A stretch of 64,000 nucleotides of DNA from contig NZ_FMYP01000009.1 of the NCBI RefSeq assembly GCF_900096565.1, forward strand, positions 17,734 through 81,733, read 5' to 3'. Source of the DNA: Williamwhitmania taraxaci (GTDB lineage: Bacteria > Bacteroidota > Bacteroidia > Bacteroidales > Williamwhitmaniaceae). Shown piece after piece: positions 50,435-59,716 of this stretch. Every line of letters begins with the position of its first letter. Within the stretch, counting starts at the first letter, position 1. The notes beneath the pieces were generated by a model. The model was not told the DNA's origin and did not search any database. It saw only the letters and a program-made list of their open reading frames with translations. A program made the position numbers and the translations under genes.

Positions 50435-51517
50435 ATGAAGTTTTCTAATGCTCTGATTGAATGGTATCACCCAAATAAAAGGGATTTACCATGGCGTGAC
50501 ACCAAAAATCCATACTTTATTTGGATATCCGAAATTATTTTACAGCAGACTCGTGTCCAGCAAGGGTTGGGGTATTACATGCGCTTCATCGAGGCCTTTC
50601 CTACCATAGAAAGTCTTGCCAATGCGCCACTCGAAAAAGTGTTAAAGTGTTGGCAAGGACTTGGTTACTATACTCGAGCACGAAACATCCACCTTACGGC
50701 TAAGTTCGTTGTGGACGAATATAATGGAGTTCTTCCGAATACTTATGCTGGTTTACTTAAACTGCGAGGGATTGGGGATTATACTGCTGCGGCAATTGCC
50801 TCTTTTGCATTTGACGAACCTGTGGCGGCTATCGATGGCAACGTATACCGTATATATGCACGAGTATTTGGGATTTATGCGCCTATCGATAAGGGAGTTG
50901 GGAAGAAAATAGTAAGAGAGATTGCCACTGCCGAGTTTGATCTTAAACAGCCAGCTACTTTTAATCAGGCAATTATGGATTTAGGGGGACAGGTATGCCT
51001 GCCGAAAAATCCGCTTTGTGAATCTTGCCCAATCAAAGCAATATGCTATGCGTTTAAATGTGGTGAAGTAGCGAGCTTGCCTGTAAAAGCATTAAAAACC
51101 AAGGTCAGGGATCGATACTTTTATTATATACTGATACGTTACGGCATTTTCACCTACATTAGTCAGCGTAAAGACAAGGACATATGGCATAGTCTTTTCG
51201 AATTTCCCTTGATTGAGAGTTATCACGCGCTTCAGCCAGAGGAGGTTATGCTAACTAGTGATTGGGTTGATATTTGTGGTAATGGACGGGTTGAGGTTAC
51301 CTATATTTCGGATGAGCAAAAGCATTTATTAAGTCATCAGCATCTTTTTTCTCGTTTCTTTATAGTTGAGGTCGAAAAACCATCCTATTTACTGCTGCGT
51401 GATTACACCAAGGTTCTCATTAATGACATGGAAGAGTTCTCTACACCCCGCTTGATAGAGCGTTTCTTAGCAGCAGAGCCTGCCGCTAAATATTTTATTA
51501 AAGGGGTTGATTTTTAG
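50435..51517 (+). CDS. mutY: A/G-specific adenine glycosylase
   Basis: 360 residues from the ATG at 50435 (MKFSNALIEWYHPNKRDLPW). Earlier in-frame TTG (50405) and ATG (50420) starts are less likely, because the family begins close to this Met and a promoter box overlaps the TTG. It removes adenine paired with 8-oxoguanine. The helix-hairpin-helix region LRGIGDYTAAAIASFAFDEP and the catalytic-Asp helix AIDGNVYRIYARVFG are visible. The 4Fe-4S cluster Cys residues are spaced C-x6-C-x2-C-x5-C in CLPKNPLCESCPIKAIC. The C-terminal MutT-like domain (about 230-350) is present. It is followed by ssb after 48 bp. Confidence 0.95.
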   Translation: MKFSNALIEWYHPNKRDLPWRDTKNPYFIWISEIILQQTRVQQGLGYYMRFIEAFPTIESLANAPLEKVLKCWQGLGYYTRARNIHLTAKFVVDEYNGVLPNTYAGLLKLRGIGDYTAAAIASFAFDEPVAAIDGNVYRIYARVFGIYAPIDKGVGKKIVREIATAEFDLKQPATFNQAIMDLGGQVCLPKNPLCESCPIKAICYAFKCGEVASLPVKALKTKVRDRYFYYILIRYGIFTYISQRKDKDIWHSLFEFPLIESYHALQPEEVMLTSDWVDICGNGRVEVTYISDEQKHLLSHQHLFSRFFIVEVEKPSYLLLRDYTKVLINDMEEFSTPRLIERFLAAEPAAKYFIKGVDF

Positions 51518-51565
51518 ATTTATGTGTTGTATTTTTATAGGGTTAATCTTAAAATATTTTAGGTT

Positions 51566-51988
51566 ATGTCGTTAAACAAAGTCATGCTGATTGGGAATGT
51601 GGGTAAAGACCCAGAAATCAGGAGCGCTAATGGAGTTCAGGTAGCAAGTTTCCCTATAGCTACCACTGAAGTTTTTTCGTCAAAAGCCGGGCAGCGGCAG
51701 GAACACACCGAATGGCACAACATTGTGGTTTGGCGTGGTTTGGCCGACGTCGTTGAGAAGTATGTGAAAAAGGGAACTCCTCTCTATGTCGAGGGCCGGA
51801 TTCGCAACCGCTCGTACGATGGCAAAGATGGCGTAAAGCACTACATTACCGAAATTTTGTGTGACAACTTAAGGTTGCTTGGTCGAAAAGAGGCAACCAA
51901 CGGAGCGCCCACACAAGAGTATGCTGCCCCAAAATCGCCGGATGTATCACAGGAACCACCTTCCGATGCTGATGATTTGCCATTCTAG
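51566..51988 (+). CDS. ssb: Single-stranded DNA-binding protein
   Basis: 140 residues. OB fold with MSLNKVMLIGNVGKDPEIR, TEWHNIVVWRGLADVVEKYV and KGTPLYVEGRIRNRSYDGKD. The C-terminus ends in the acidic tip DADDLPF, which recruits repair and replication partners. In a mutY-ssb-gldE-gldD neighbourhood typical of gliding Bacteroidota. Confidence 0.96.
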   Translation: MSLNKVMLIGNVGKDPEIRSANGVQVASFPIATTEVFSSKAGQRQEHTEWHNIVVWRGLADVVEKYVKKGTPLYVEGRIRNRSYDGKDGVKHYITEILCDNLRLLGRKEATNGAPTQEYAAPKSPDVSQEPPSDADDLPF

Positions 51989-52021
51989 TTGCCTGAAAGC
52001 GCAACTATATTCGTAATTATT

Positions 52022-52082
52022 GGAACACTTAACCGATTGTGCTTTATACTAAGGCAAAACATATGGCTAAGTGTTCCTTTTA
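52022..52082 (+). terminator. Possible large-loop terminator after ssb
   Basis: GGAACACTTA (52022-52031) and TAAGTGTTCC (52068-52077) are perfectly complementary and followed by TTTT, but the loop is 36 nt. It could be a terminator or an attenuator before gldE. Confidence 0.4.
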
Positions 52083-52134
52083 TTATTCCATCCTAAATGA
52101 TTAATTTTAGGGCTTTAATCAAAACTCATTTCGA

Positions 52135-53493
52135 TTGGAAATAGGTGTCCCTTTGGTTGCCCAAGGCTTCTTTGCTGAAATAATTGTGCATCCGCTTACG
52201 ATCTCTTCTATTATAGGACTCCTCTTTCTTGGATTTCTGTTGATCTTTTCTGCTTTGGTTTCTGGGTCTGAATCGGCATATTTTTCGCTGTCTAGCACCG
52301 AAATAGCCCGTATCAGAAAGGCTAAGACCGGAAGTTCTGGCTATGCTATAAAGTTGCTCTCCGAACCCAATATGCTTCTAAGCACTGTGCTTATAGCCAA
52401 TAATATGATTAACGTCGGTATTGTTGTTTTGAGCACGTTCCTTACATCCGAAATCTTCGATTTTTCGGCAGCACCTGTTCTTGGCTACTTTATTCAGGTA
52501 GTGTTGATTACTTTTTTAATTCTCCTTTTCGGGGAAATCCTGCCAAAGGTCTACGCAACTCACAGACCGGTGCCGATGGTTCATTTTATGTCTCGCCCCT
52601 TGTTTGTGGTTCAGCAAATAGTAAAACCTCTTGGGCATCTTCTTATTTTCATGGCTAAGCGTGTAAATAGGCACTTTTCTTTGCGCAAAAAAAATATATC
52701 CCTCAATGACCTATCCGATGCCATTGATATTACGGTTACCAAAAATCCTGAAGATCGAAAAATTCTGAAGGGGATTGTGAAACTCGTAAATATTGAGGCC
52801 AGAGATATAATGACTCCCCGCATGGATGTGGTGGCATTGGATTATACCGCTAGTTTTAAGGAAGTTCTTGATGTCGTGATGGAGTCTGGATTGTCTCGTA
52901 TTCCTGTCTTTTCCGAATCGTTCGATAATGTTAAGGGAATTCTTTACGTAAAAGACATCTTGTCGCATATTCAAAAGGATGAGAAATTTCGTTGGCAATT
53001 CCTTATTCGCAAACCGTACTTTGTGCCAGAGCATAAAAAATCCAATGATCTGTTAGAGGAATTTCAAACGCGCAAGAATCATATGGCGATTGTGGTGGAT
53101 GAATTTGGTGGTACGTGTGGAATTGTAACATTGGAGGATATATTAGAGGAAATTGTGGGTGAAATATCAGACGAGTCGGACCAAGAGGAAATTCTTTTTC
53201 ACCAAATAGATGACGTTACCTATATGTTTGAGGGAAAAATTCTCCTAAACGATTTTTGCAAGGTCTTCAATGAGAACGTGGAAACTCTTGATGAGGTAAG
53301 AGGTGAAGCAGATACACTTGCTGGCCTAATCCTCGAAATGAAGGGTGAGATGCCTCGAAAGAATGATACTTTAACCTTCCGGCACTTTGAGTTTTTGATA
53401 GATATGGTGGACAGCCGACGCATTAAGAAAATTAGAGTGGTAGTAAAACCTAAACAATCAAGAAATGATCAAAATGAGGAGGTTGCTGATTAG
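52135..53493 (+). CDS. gldE: Gliding-motility-associated protein GldE (CNNM/CorC-like)
   Basis: 452 residues. Three to four membrane helices (about 15-190) belong to a DUF21/CNNM domain (SGSESAYFSLSSTEIARIRK). Two CBS domains follow (about 210-340; IMTPRMDVVALDY, RIPVFSESFDNVKGILYVKD, MAIVVDEFGGTCGIVTLEDI). The C-terminus is a CorC/HlyC domain (about 355-440). The gene next to gldD in Flavobacterium is named gldE; it stabilises or assists gliding/T9SS function. The start is a TTG at 52135, the first plausible initiator in frame. It overlaps gldD by 29 bp, indicating coupling. Confidence 0.88.
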   Translation: MEIGVPLVAQGFFAEIIVHPLTISSIIGLLFLGFLLIFSALVSGSESAYFSLSSTEIARIRKAKTGSSGYAIKLLSEPNMLLSTVLIANNMINVGIVVLSTFLTSEIFDFSAAPVLGYFIQVVLITFLILLFGEILPKVYATHRPVPMVHFMSRPLFVVQQIVKPLGHLLIFMAKRVNRHFSLRKKNISLNDLSDAIDITVTKNPEDRKILKGIVKLVNIEARDIMTPRMDVVALDYTASFKEVLDVVMESGLSRIPVFSESFDNVKGILYVKDILSHIQKDEKFRWQFLIRKPYFVPEHKKSNDLLEEFQTRKNHMAIVVDEFGGTCGIVTLEDILEEIVGEISDESDQEEILFHQIDDVTYMFEGKILLNDFCKVFNENVETLDEVRGEADTLAGLILEMKGEMPRKNDTLTFRHFEFLIDMVDSRRIKKIRVVVKPKQSRNDQNEEVAD

Positions 53494-54049
53494 CATGTTC
53501 GTAATTGGTTTTTTGTGCGCCTGTAACGAAGACTATATACCAAAACCTAGGGGCTATTTTCGCATCGACTTGCCTACCAAATCCTATAGAACATTTGATT
53601 CAACGGGTTTTCCATACCGTTTTGATTATCCCACAACTGCTTCAATATTTCCAGATAAAGGGAGGGTTACCGAACCTTACTGGATCAATTTGGTTGTTCC
53701 CGAACTCAAGGCTACTATTTATCTGAGCTATAAATCGCTCAAGAATGAAAAGATAAGCGCCCTTTTAGAGGACTCGCATGCCCTGCTATACAAACAATCG
53801 GCTAAGGCTGAATCGATAGAAGAGAGTGCTATTAGCATTCCTGATCGTAAAATTTACGGCTTGCTTTTCGATGTTGGCGGTAATGCTGCCTCTCCGGTGC
53901 AGTTTTATATTACCGATAGCACGAACCACTTCCTTCGCGGCGCACTTTACTTCTATACGGTTCCGAACAAGGATTCGTTGGCTCCAGTAAAAGCCTATAT
54001 GCGAGAGGATATTCTTAAACTCATCGATTCATTTCATTGGAAAAAGTAA
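53465..54049 (+). CDS. gldD: Gliding motility lipoprotein GldD
   Basis: 194 residues. Signal with lipobox LCAC (Cys19) followed by NEDYIPKPRGYFRIDLP, the recognisable start of GldD. Predicted outer-membrane or periplasmic lipoprotein required for gliding and T9SS function in Flavobacterium. An ATG at 53474 is an alternative start. It lies one base before the phosphopantetheinyl transferase ATG. Only gldD and gldE of the gld set are here. Confidence 0.9.
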   Translation: MIKMRRLLISMFVIGFLCACNEDYIPKPRGYFRIDLPTKSYRTFDSTGFPYRFDYPTTASIFPDKGRVTEPYWINLVVPELKATIYLSYKSLKNEKISALLEDSHALLYKQSAKAESIEESAISIPDRKIYGLLFDVGGNAASPVQFYITDSTNHFLRGALYFYTVPNKDSLAPVKAYMREDILKLIDSFHWKK

Positions 54050-54050
54050 C

Positions 54051-54692
54051 ATGGGGCTAGTCTTCAATGGCAGCTTACTTGCCGATGCGCACCTTTGGCT
54101 ATGGCGAATTGAGGAGGAAGAATCTTTCTTTCTTGATAAACTTAATTTATCTGCTGCCGACCAGCTTCTTTTGGCAACGTTTAGTGCTACTAGCCGGAGG
54201 CTGGAGTGGTTGGCATCTCGTTTTGTTTTACAGCAGGCGTTTGGGAACGAGGTTTATATTAGCTACAATGCCGAGAATAAACCTATGCTGAATGGAGTTT
54301 TAGGGCATATTAGTATTAGCCATTCGCATCAAATGGTTGGTGTTCTTTACCATCCTGTTTTTTCCGTTGGCTTAGATGTGGAGCGTGTTTCGGCACGACC
54401 AACAAAGGTAATACATCGCTTTTTGGATGACAACGAACAACTGCTAGTTGCAAAGGACGATGCGTGCGAAGCTATAACAAGAGCGTGGTGTTCCAAAGAG
54501 GCTCTTTTTAAACTTATGGGGCAGCATTGCTTCACCTTAAAGGACGATTTTAAGCTTACAACGGCATTGCAACCATCTTCGGATGAAGCTGTTTTTTTTC
54601 TAAAACCGCTTGGCGTTCCCCAGCAGGTGTTTTTTCATAAGGTTGACGATTATATAGTAGCACTCACCATTAATCAAAACAGTAAGCATTGA
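54051..54692 (+). CDS. 4'-phosphopantetheinyl transferase superfamily protein
   Basis: 213 residues of the Sfp type. SISHSHQMVGVLYHPVFSVG, then VGLDVERVSARP with the magnesium-binding Asp-x-Glu, and WCSKEALFKLMG (KEA motif) are the three family motifs. It transfers phosphopantetheine from CoA to carrier proteins. It starts one base after gldD and its stop overlaps the next start (TTGA), so the three genes are translationally linked. The carrier protein partner is not in the window. Confidence 0.9.
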   Translation: MGLVFNGSLLADAHLWLWRIEEEESFFLDKLNLSAADQLLLATFSATSRRLEWLASRFVLQQAFGNEVYISYNAENKPMLNGVLGHISISHSHQMVGVLYHPVFSVGLDVERVSARPTKVIHRFLDDNEQLLVAKDDACEAITRAWCSKEALFKLMGQHCFTLKDDFKLTTALQPSSDEAVFFLKPLGVPQQVFFHKVDDYIVALTINQNSKH

Positions 54693-55420
54693 ACGTAATT
54701 AATCACATTCTAAATGGGATTTCCTTCCGGAAGCAAATTGCGCTGCTTATCGATCCGGAGGAGCATACAGTTGCTTCGGCCGAAAACATGGCTAGAGAGG
54801 CCACTGAGGCTCATATCGATTTTGTTTTTGTGGGCGGAAGCTATGTTTCTAGCGATCTAACCTCCATTGTTGATGCAATAAAGCGAATCACCTCTATTCC
54901 TGTGCTGCTGTTCCCTGGAAGCCCCTTGCAGGTTGTCCCCAACGCTGATGCATTGTTGTTCCTGTCGCTCATATCGGGTAGAAACCCTGATTATTTAATA
55001 GGAAATCAGGTTTTATCGGCAGGGCTTATTCGAAAATCGAGGCTCGAAGTTATTCCGGTGGGATACATGCTGATTGACGGAGGTTCGGTTACCAGCGTGC
55101 AGTATGTGAGCAATTCCCTGCCTATTCCGGCCGATAAGCCCGAGTTGGCCGTAGCCACCGCGCTGGCCGGTGAGATGCTTGGGCTAAAGATGCTTTACCT
55201 CGAAGCGGGCAGTGGTGCCAAAAATCCAGTGCCTGCAAGCCTAATTGCTGCCGTTCGAAACGCAGTGAAGTTGCCCATTATAGTGGGCGGTGGTTTACGC
55301 GATGAAGTGGCCGTTTCTGCTGCATTAGCGGCTGGTGCTGACATTGTGGTAGTGGGCAATGCTGCCGAAAACGACCTCGGCGTTATTGCCAGATTGGCCC
55401 AGGTGGTTCATTCCCACTAA
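54689..55420 (+). CDS. Geranylgeranylglyceryl/heptaprenylglyceryl phosphate synthase family protein (PcrB-like)
   Basis: 243 residues, TIM-barrel prenyltransferase. LLIDPEEHTV at the N-terminus, VFVGGSYVSSD, VLLFPGSPLQV, LFLSLISGRNPDYLIG, YLEAGSGAKNPVP and the phosphate-binding VGGGLRDE with ADIVVVGNA are hallmarks of the GGGPS/PcrB family. It joins a polyprenyl diphosphate to glycerol-1-phosphate. In Bacteroidota the product and its use are poorly defined. The start is TTG at 54689, overlapping the previous gene by 4 bp. Confidence 0.9.
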   Translation: MNVINHILNGISFRKQIALLIDPEEHTVASAENMAREATEAHIDFVFVGGSYVSSDLTSIVDAIKRITSIPVLLFPGSPLQVVPNADALLFLSLISGRNPDYLIGNQVLSAGLIRKSRLEVIPVGYMLIDGGSVTSVQYVSNSLPIPADKPELAVATALAGEMLGLKMLYLEAGSGAKNPVPASLIAAVRNAVKLPIIVGGGLRDEVAVSAALAAGADIVVVGNAAENDLGVIARLAQVVHSH

Positions 55421-55432
55421 GCCATTTCTTAC

Positions 55433-56191
55433 CTACTCGTAGTCCCAAACGTACATTAATCCTCCGGTAACGGTGAAGGAGGAATGGGAGGTTAAGTGTT
55501 CAATCTTTTGGGTATCAAGGTTGGTTCTTGTGGTTTTATTGTCTCCCCATGGCATATAGGAGTAGGTTGGGTGAACATATAGCCTGAAATTCCATACCTT
55601 ATACCACCAGCGCAAGCCTAAGTCGATGGTGGGCACAAACTGAACGTTGCTGTTTTCTGATCGAATTGACTCCCTCACGAACGAGTAGTTACCGTTGCCG
55701 AAGTCAACGATGGTGGTGGTTGTTTCTTCGTAAGTTTCGCTTGTCTTTTTGCTGTAATACCCCATGGATAGGCCTCCTTCTATCTCTAGTGTTCTGGGAA
55801 CAAACCTTAAAAGCAGCAAATCCAAAATGTCTGTTGAAGTTCCCCTTCTTGGTGGCGTAGCCGTTCCATACCCATTATTATTCCTTTTGTCGAAGCAGGT
55901 TACGTTTCTACGGCCAAGGGTATATGCTGCCCTTACTGGGATCCGGTAGAAGGTAACTCCTGTGAATTGCTCGGAAATGTATATGCCGCTGTAGATCGCT
56001 AGTTTATTGTTGGGAAAATGGTTTGCTATTATGCCCATGCAGGTACCTGCCGGACCTGAACTGCGCGTTTTGCCGGGTGATGTGATTGCATATATTCCAT
56101 ATTCTGTGCCAATGGCATAACCGGAGGTTTGGGCGGCAGCGCCCATCGATAATAGGATGATGAGTAGTGTGATGTGTAGCTTTATTGTCAT
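55433..56191 (-). CDS. Exported protein of unknown function, probable outer-membrane beta-barrel
   Basis: 252 residues from the ATG at 56191 (MTIKLHITLLIILLSMGAAAQ, a signal peptide). The 10 extra residues of the longer frame are not needed. Alternating hydrophobic/polar strands, several Tyr/Trp-rich turns (LRWWYKVWNFRLYVHPTYSY) and an aromatic end (MYVWDYE) suggest a small beta-barrel. A Gly/Asn/Arg-rich loop lies near 108-130. No family recognised. It is convergent with the prenyltransferase gene. Confidence 0.65.
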   Translation of the reverse strand: MTIKLHITLLIILLSMGAAAQTSGYAIGTEYGIYAITSPGKTRSSGPAGTCMGIIANHFPNNKLAIYSGIYISEQFTGVTFYRIPVRAAYTLGRRNVTCFDKRNNNGYGTATPPRRGTSTDILDLLLLRFVPRTLEIEGGLSMGYYSKKTSETYEETTTTIVDFGNGNYSFVRESIRSENSNVQFVPTIDLGLRWWYKVWNFRLYVHPTYSYMPWGDNKTTRTNLDTQKIEHLTSHSSFTVTGGLMYVWDYE

Positions 56192-56332
56192 GGGTTTAGT
56201 TGCAATAGTTTTTAATTGCACGTGATTTATAGATTTACTGTATTCTCTGCATGAGATTTTTTCATAGCAATAGAGACGTAATACTCTGCGCCTTTACTGC
56301 TGCGTTTGTTTCTCTAGGGAATTACTACGGTT

Positions 56333-57985
56333 CTACCTAAACATCTCCTCCAATGGTTTTCCGCTTGCGGCGTTGGGCCACGAAATGTCGATGAAGGTGG
56401 CAATGGTTGGAGCTACATCCGCAATATCCATGGGGGTAAAGATACTTTTGCGCTTAATTTTCCATCCATAAAATATTAGGGGAACGTGTGCGTCGTAGCT
56501 GTAGGGGCTGCTTTGCGCCGATGAAGTTTCCCCTCTCTCTGTCCATCCTGGTTCAAGGAAGAAAATTATATCGCCCGAACGCTTGATATTGTAGCTGTTC
56601 TGCATCTTGAATAGGTTGCCCTCGCTGAAGGCCATGTTTGTCATGGTGGTAGCGGTGGTAGCGGTGGCAACCCCCGAGAACTGAACCATGAATTCGCTTA
56701 TCTTATTCTGAAAATCGGAGAGGTTTATGTTGCTATCCTCAATTAGGTTGCGGTTCAAAAAAATCTGCTTTTGATCGTAGCCCTTAATCCACTCTCCCTT
56801 GCCATAGGTTACCGAGAGGTAACTCTTTAGTAGGGCAATGGACTGCTTCGGTTCGAAGGTTCCTCCTGGGACGCGAACGCTTCCCTTCTTTCCAGGGCTG
56901 TCGGAAGTTCCGTGGTCGGAGGTGAGGATTACCAGCACGTTTTCACGCCCAATGGTTTCGTTTAGGAATTTCATGAAGTGCGCCAATTCGGAGTCGAGGC
57001 GGTAGTAGGCATCTTCCAACTCCACTGAGTTTGTTCCATACTTCCTGCAAATGTCGGCAGTGGGAGCAAAGTAAACCGTAAGCAGATCGGTGGCGTCATC
57101 CTTTCCCAAATTTTCGTTTACAATGGCCGATAGCGCAAAATCTTTTGAGTAGCTATTCCCGTACGGGGTTTCAGCGAGGATGCTGAAATCTTTGTCCTTG
57201 GCCTTTTCTGCAAAGAGTGATTTAATAAGCGTGAGGGGATTTTTTCGGGTTTCTTCTATGTCTTTTCTTTTAATGGTATCGATAGCCGAAATGTCCGGTG
57301 ATATATAGTTGCCCAGTGGAAGTAGTGTTTCCCAAGAGCGCTGCACATAGTCTTCGGCAAACTGTTTTTTGTTAAAATCGGAGACCCACTCGGGTAATTC
57401 TTTTTGGTAAAAATTACTGGTCATCCATGTCCCATGGTAGGGGTTTAGCCAGTATGCTCCATCACCCGAGTGCCCTGCTGCCAGGACTGCCTGCTGAGGG
57501 TCGAGTGAGACCGCGAAAACCTTCGATGCAGGATTCCATCGCTTTAGCTCATCGCCAAGGGTGCTGGCCATCATGTTGCGAGGCGAGTGCGAACCATACA
57601 TATCATCGCCACCCACACCGCGGTAGCGCTTGTCGAAGGTGGCGGTAACCATTTCGTTGTTGGATCGGTTCAGCCAGCGGTCGGAGACTATACCGTGTGA
57701 GGCTGGTTGCGCTCCCGTGAGGAGGGTGGCAATTCCGGGTGCCGATTGTGTGAGCAGGTAGTTGTAGTTGGCGTTCTTGCAAAACGAACCTTCGTTTACT
57801 AGGACTTTAAATCCATCGTCCGAGAAATTTTGCCAGTAGCGGTGTAGAAAGTCGTTGCGCATTTGTCCAACAACAAGTTGAACAATAAGTTTTGGTCTTT
57901 CAGGTGGCTGCAGTTTGTTCGATTGTGCTTGCGTATTCAGTAAAGGGGTAATGCTAATCAGAATAATTAATGCGAAATGCTTCAT
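56333..57985 (-). CDS. Alkaline-phosphatase-fold protein (PafA-like) with lost catalytic residues
   Basis: 550 residues with a signal peptide (about 1-20, ending TQAQS). The fold is clearly that of the PafA-type alkaline phosphatases: LLTGAQPASHGIVSDRW, AAGHSGDGAYWLNP, LTSDHGTSD and SYDAHVPLIFYG are all in order. Compared with PafA by memory, many active-site residues are changed. The metal-binding Asp in VxDQMR is Gly40. The nucleophile Thr is Ser81 and the following Asn is Asp102. The Lys/Arg pair is Asp162/Gln164. The Asp-xxx-His zinc ligands are Ala310/Arg314. Only the Asp-His of SDHG (357-358) and the C-terminal His are kept. It is probably a non-catalytic or altered-function paralogue. 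The gene is complete, with no frameshift. It lies 24 bp after the carboxypeptidase gene, perhaps in one operon. Confidence 0.8.
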   Translation of the reverse strand: MKHFALIILISITPLLNTQAQSNKLQPPERPKLIVQLVVGQMRNDFLHRYWQNFSDDGFKVLVNEGSFCKNANYNYLLTQSAPGIATLLTGAQPASHGIVSDRWLNRSNNEMVTATFDKRYRGVGGDDMYGSHSPRNMMASTLGDELKRWNPASKVFAVSLDPQQAVLAAGHSGDGAYWLNPYHGTWMTSNFYQKELPEWVSDFNKKQFAEDYVQRSWETLLPLGNYISPDISAIDTIKRKDIEETRKNPLTLIKSLFAEKAKDKDFSILAETPYGNSYSKDFALSAIVNENLGKDDATDLLTVYFAPTADICRKYGTNSVELEDAYYRLDSELAHFMKFLNETIGRENVLVILTSDHGTSDSPGKKGSVRVPGGTFEPKQSIALLKSYLSVTYGKGEWIKGYDQKQIFLNRNLIEDSNINLSDFQNKISEFMVQFSGVATATTATTMTNMAFSEGNLFKMQNSYNIKRSGDIIFFLEPGWTERGETSSAQSSPYSYDAHVPLIFYGWKIKRKSIFTPMDIADVAPTIATFIDISWPNAASGKPLEEMFR

Positions 57986-58009
57986 ATTAAGAGTAATGTT
58001 ATTGCTATA

Positions 58010-59716
58010 CTACTTCGAAATTACAAATTTGAGGGTAACTCTTTTATCGTTATGGGTAAGGGTGATGAGGTAAATACCGCTGCTTACGGTTCCCTGATTC
58101 ATGATGCTGCTGACTGACCATTGGTTCTCGCCAGCTATAGAGGGCACCTTCCTGTTGGCTATGGCTTGTCCCAGTGAATTGTATATGGTAAGGCTAACTA
58201 TTCCAGGTGTCTCGGCGAAGTAAATAATTTGGGATTCACTACCACTGCCCTTAATATAAAAGGTGCGTATCGGCTGGTTGAGTTGATCGGCCGACGATGT
58301 GTTTTTTGTGAGAACAACGTTTTCCTCCTTGCGGTCGATAAACGATCCAATGGTAATCGTCCTCTCTTCTGTGTTATATCCCAATGCGGAATAGGCGAAG
58401 GTATAGGTCCCCGGAGCGATTAGTCGGTAGTATGTTCCGGTGGTTGCGTTGCTCCAAGTTTGGGTGCTATCGCTATCGTGGTTTTTGGCAGTGACGAGTG
58501 CTCTTACGTAATTTCCATCGCTATCCTTAACCGTGCCGTAAAGTCCAGTAAGCACTCTGTTCATATATGCAAAAAGTGATTTGCGGTTGGCCCGCCAGTA
58601 GTAGGGCAGCTGATCCGATCCTACTAACTTTGTGAGAGAAATCTCTATGGTGACTTCTTTGCAGTGGTGCCAGTAGCCCATATAGTCTTGTCGGCCCCCT
58701 GTGATCCGATACCAATCTGCTCCGTTGGTTACTCCATTTGCTTCAATTTCGGTGAAGTATGATGAGTTGCCATCTGTTTGAGCCAAGTGGGCGTATTCTA
58801 ACGATGTCGTCAGAAACCACTCCTTGTCCGGGTGGGTCTTTTCGCTTGTTAGGTGGTAATCCCATGGGTAGTTTACCACCTCGGTGCCGCCATGGAAATT
58901 GGCCGAAAGCACAATGGGGTTGGCTTTTGCAAAGTCCATCATTATCTGTGTTTCGGTTTGGGTTGTATTTCCATCGGGGTTCTTCCCAAACCAGGGGTCG
59001 GGGAAGTTGCGGTTAAGGTCAACCCCATTCTTATTGTAGCGTCTGGCCCCATTTAAATTTTGGTTACCGTCGTAGTAAGTAATGCCGTTGTAAGTGCCGT
59101 CGGGGTTGGCGTTGGGGTTTATAAAGACGATGGCTTTATCGAGCAGATTTGTAACCGCTGAGGCTTGTCCGTAGGTGGTAAGGAGGCTGTCAATTAGCCG
59201 AAGCATGAGGCCATAGCCGGTGGTTTCGTCGCCGTGCATGGTACTGGTAAGAAACACGGCAGGCTTGCCTATATCTTGGGAAACATTGGCCGATATTTTT
59301 GCCACATATATTTTTCGTCCGCCTACGCTAGTGCCAATGCTATCGAGCTTGCAGAGGGTGGGGTAGGTAGCTTCAAATTTTTTCATCATGGCGCGGTAAA
59401 CCTCGTAGGTGGGGTAGCGATCCCATGCAGCCATTTCGCTTAGGGTTGTGGCCATATTCACCGCTCTGGTGTTAAGCAGCGATGGTCTGTTAAGCAGCGT
59501 GTAGCGATAGCCCAATTCTTTGAATTTAACCATCTCCTTGGGCGAAGCATAGGCCCACACCTGCAAATCCTTTACGTTGTCTATTGATATTATGCGGGTG
59601 ATATCCTTCAATACTTCCTTGTTCTCTACGTTGAAGGTAAAGTAGTATTCAACATCATCCTGCGCAAAGGCTGTGGTGGAGAGCGCTATAAATAAAATGA
59701 ATAGTAGCTGCTTCAT
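58010..59716 (-). CDS. Secreted M14 zinc carboxypeptidase with T9SS type A sorting domain
   Basis: 568 residues. Signal peptide ends TTAFAQD. The M14 peptidase domain is about residues 105-400. The zinc ligands are in MHGDETTGYG (His about 160, Glu about 163) and NFHGGTEVVNYPWDY (His about 273). The catalytic Glu is in TIEISLTK (about 357). A carboxypeptidase-regulatory-like (transthyretin-type) domain is about 400-470. The C-terminal T9SS type A sorting domain is about 490-568 (LTIYNSLGQAIANRK, SSGIYLITL). Cleaves C-terminal amino acids from extracellular peptides; exported by the type IX system. Confidence 0.92.
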   Translation of the reverse strand: MKQLLFILFIALSTTAFAQDDVEYYFTFNVENKEVLKDITRIISIDNVKDLQVWAYASPKEMVKFKELGYRYTLLNRPSLLNTRAVNMATTLSEMAAWDRYPTYEVYRAMMKKFEATYPTLCKLDSIGTSVGGRKIYVAKISANVSQDIGKPAVFLTSTMHGDETTGYGLMLRLIDSLLTTYGQASAVTNLLDKAIVFINPNANPDGTYNGITYYDGNQNLNGARRYNKNGVDLNRNFPDPWFGKNPDGNTTQTETQIMMDFAKANPIVLSANFHGGTEVVNYPWDYHLTSEKTHPDKEWFLTTSLEYAHLAQTDGNSSYFTEIEANGVTNGADWYRITGGRQDYMGYWHHCKEVTIEISLTKLVGSDQLPYYWRANRKSLFAYMNRVLTGLYGTVKDSDGNYVRALVTAKNHDSDSTQTWSNATTGTYYRLIAPGTYTFAYSALGYNTEERTITIGSFIDRKEENVVLTKNTSSADQLNQPIRTFYIKGSGSESQIIYFAETPGIVSLTIYNSLGQAIANRKVPSIAGENQWSVSSIMNQGTVSSGIYLITLTHNDKRVTLKFVISK

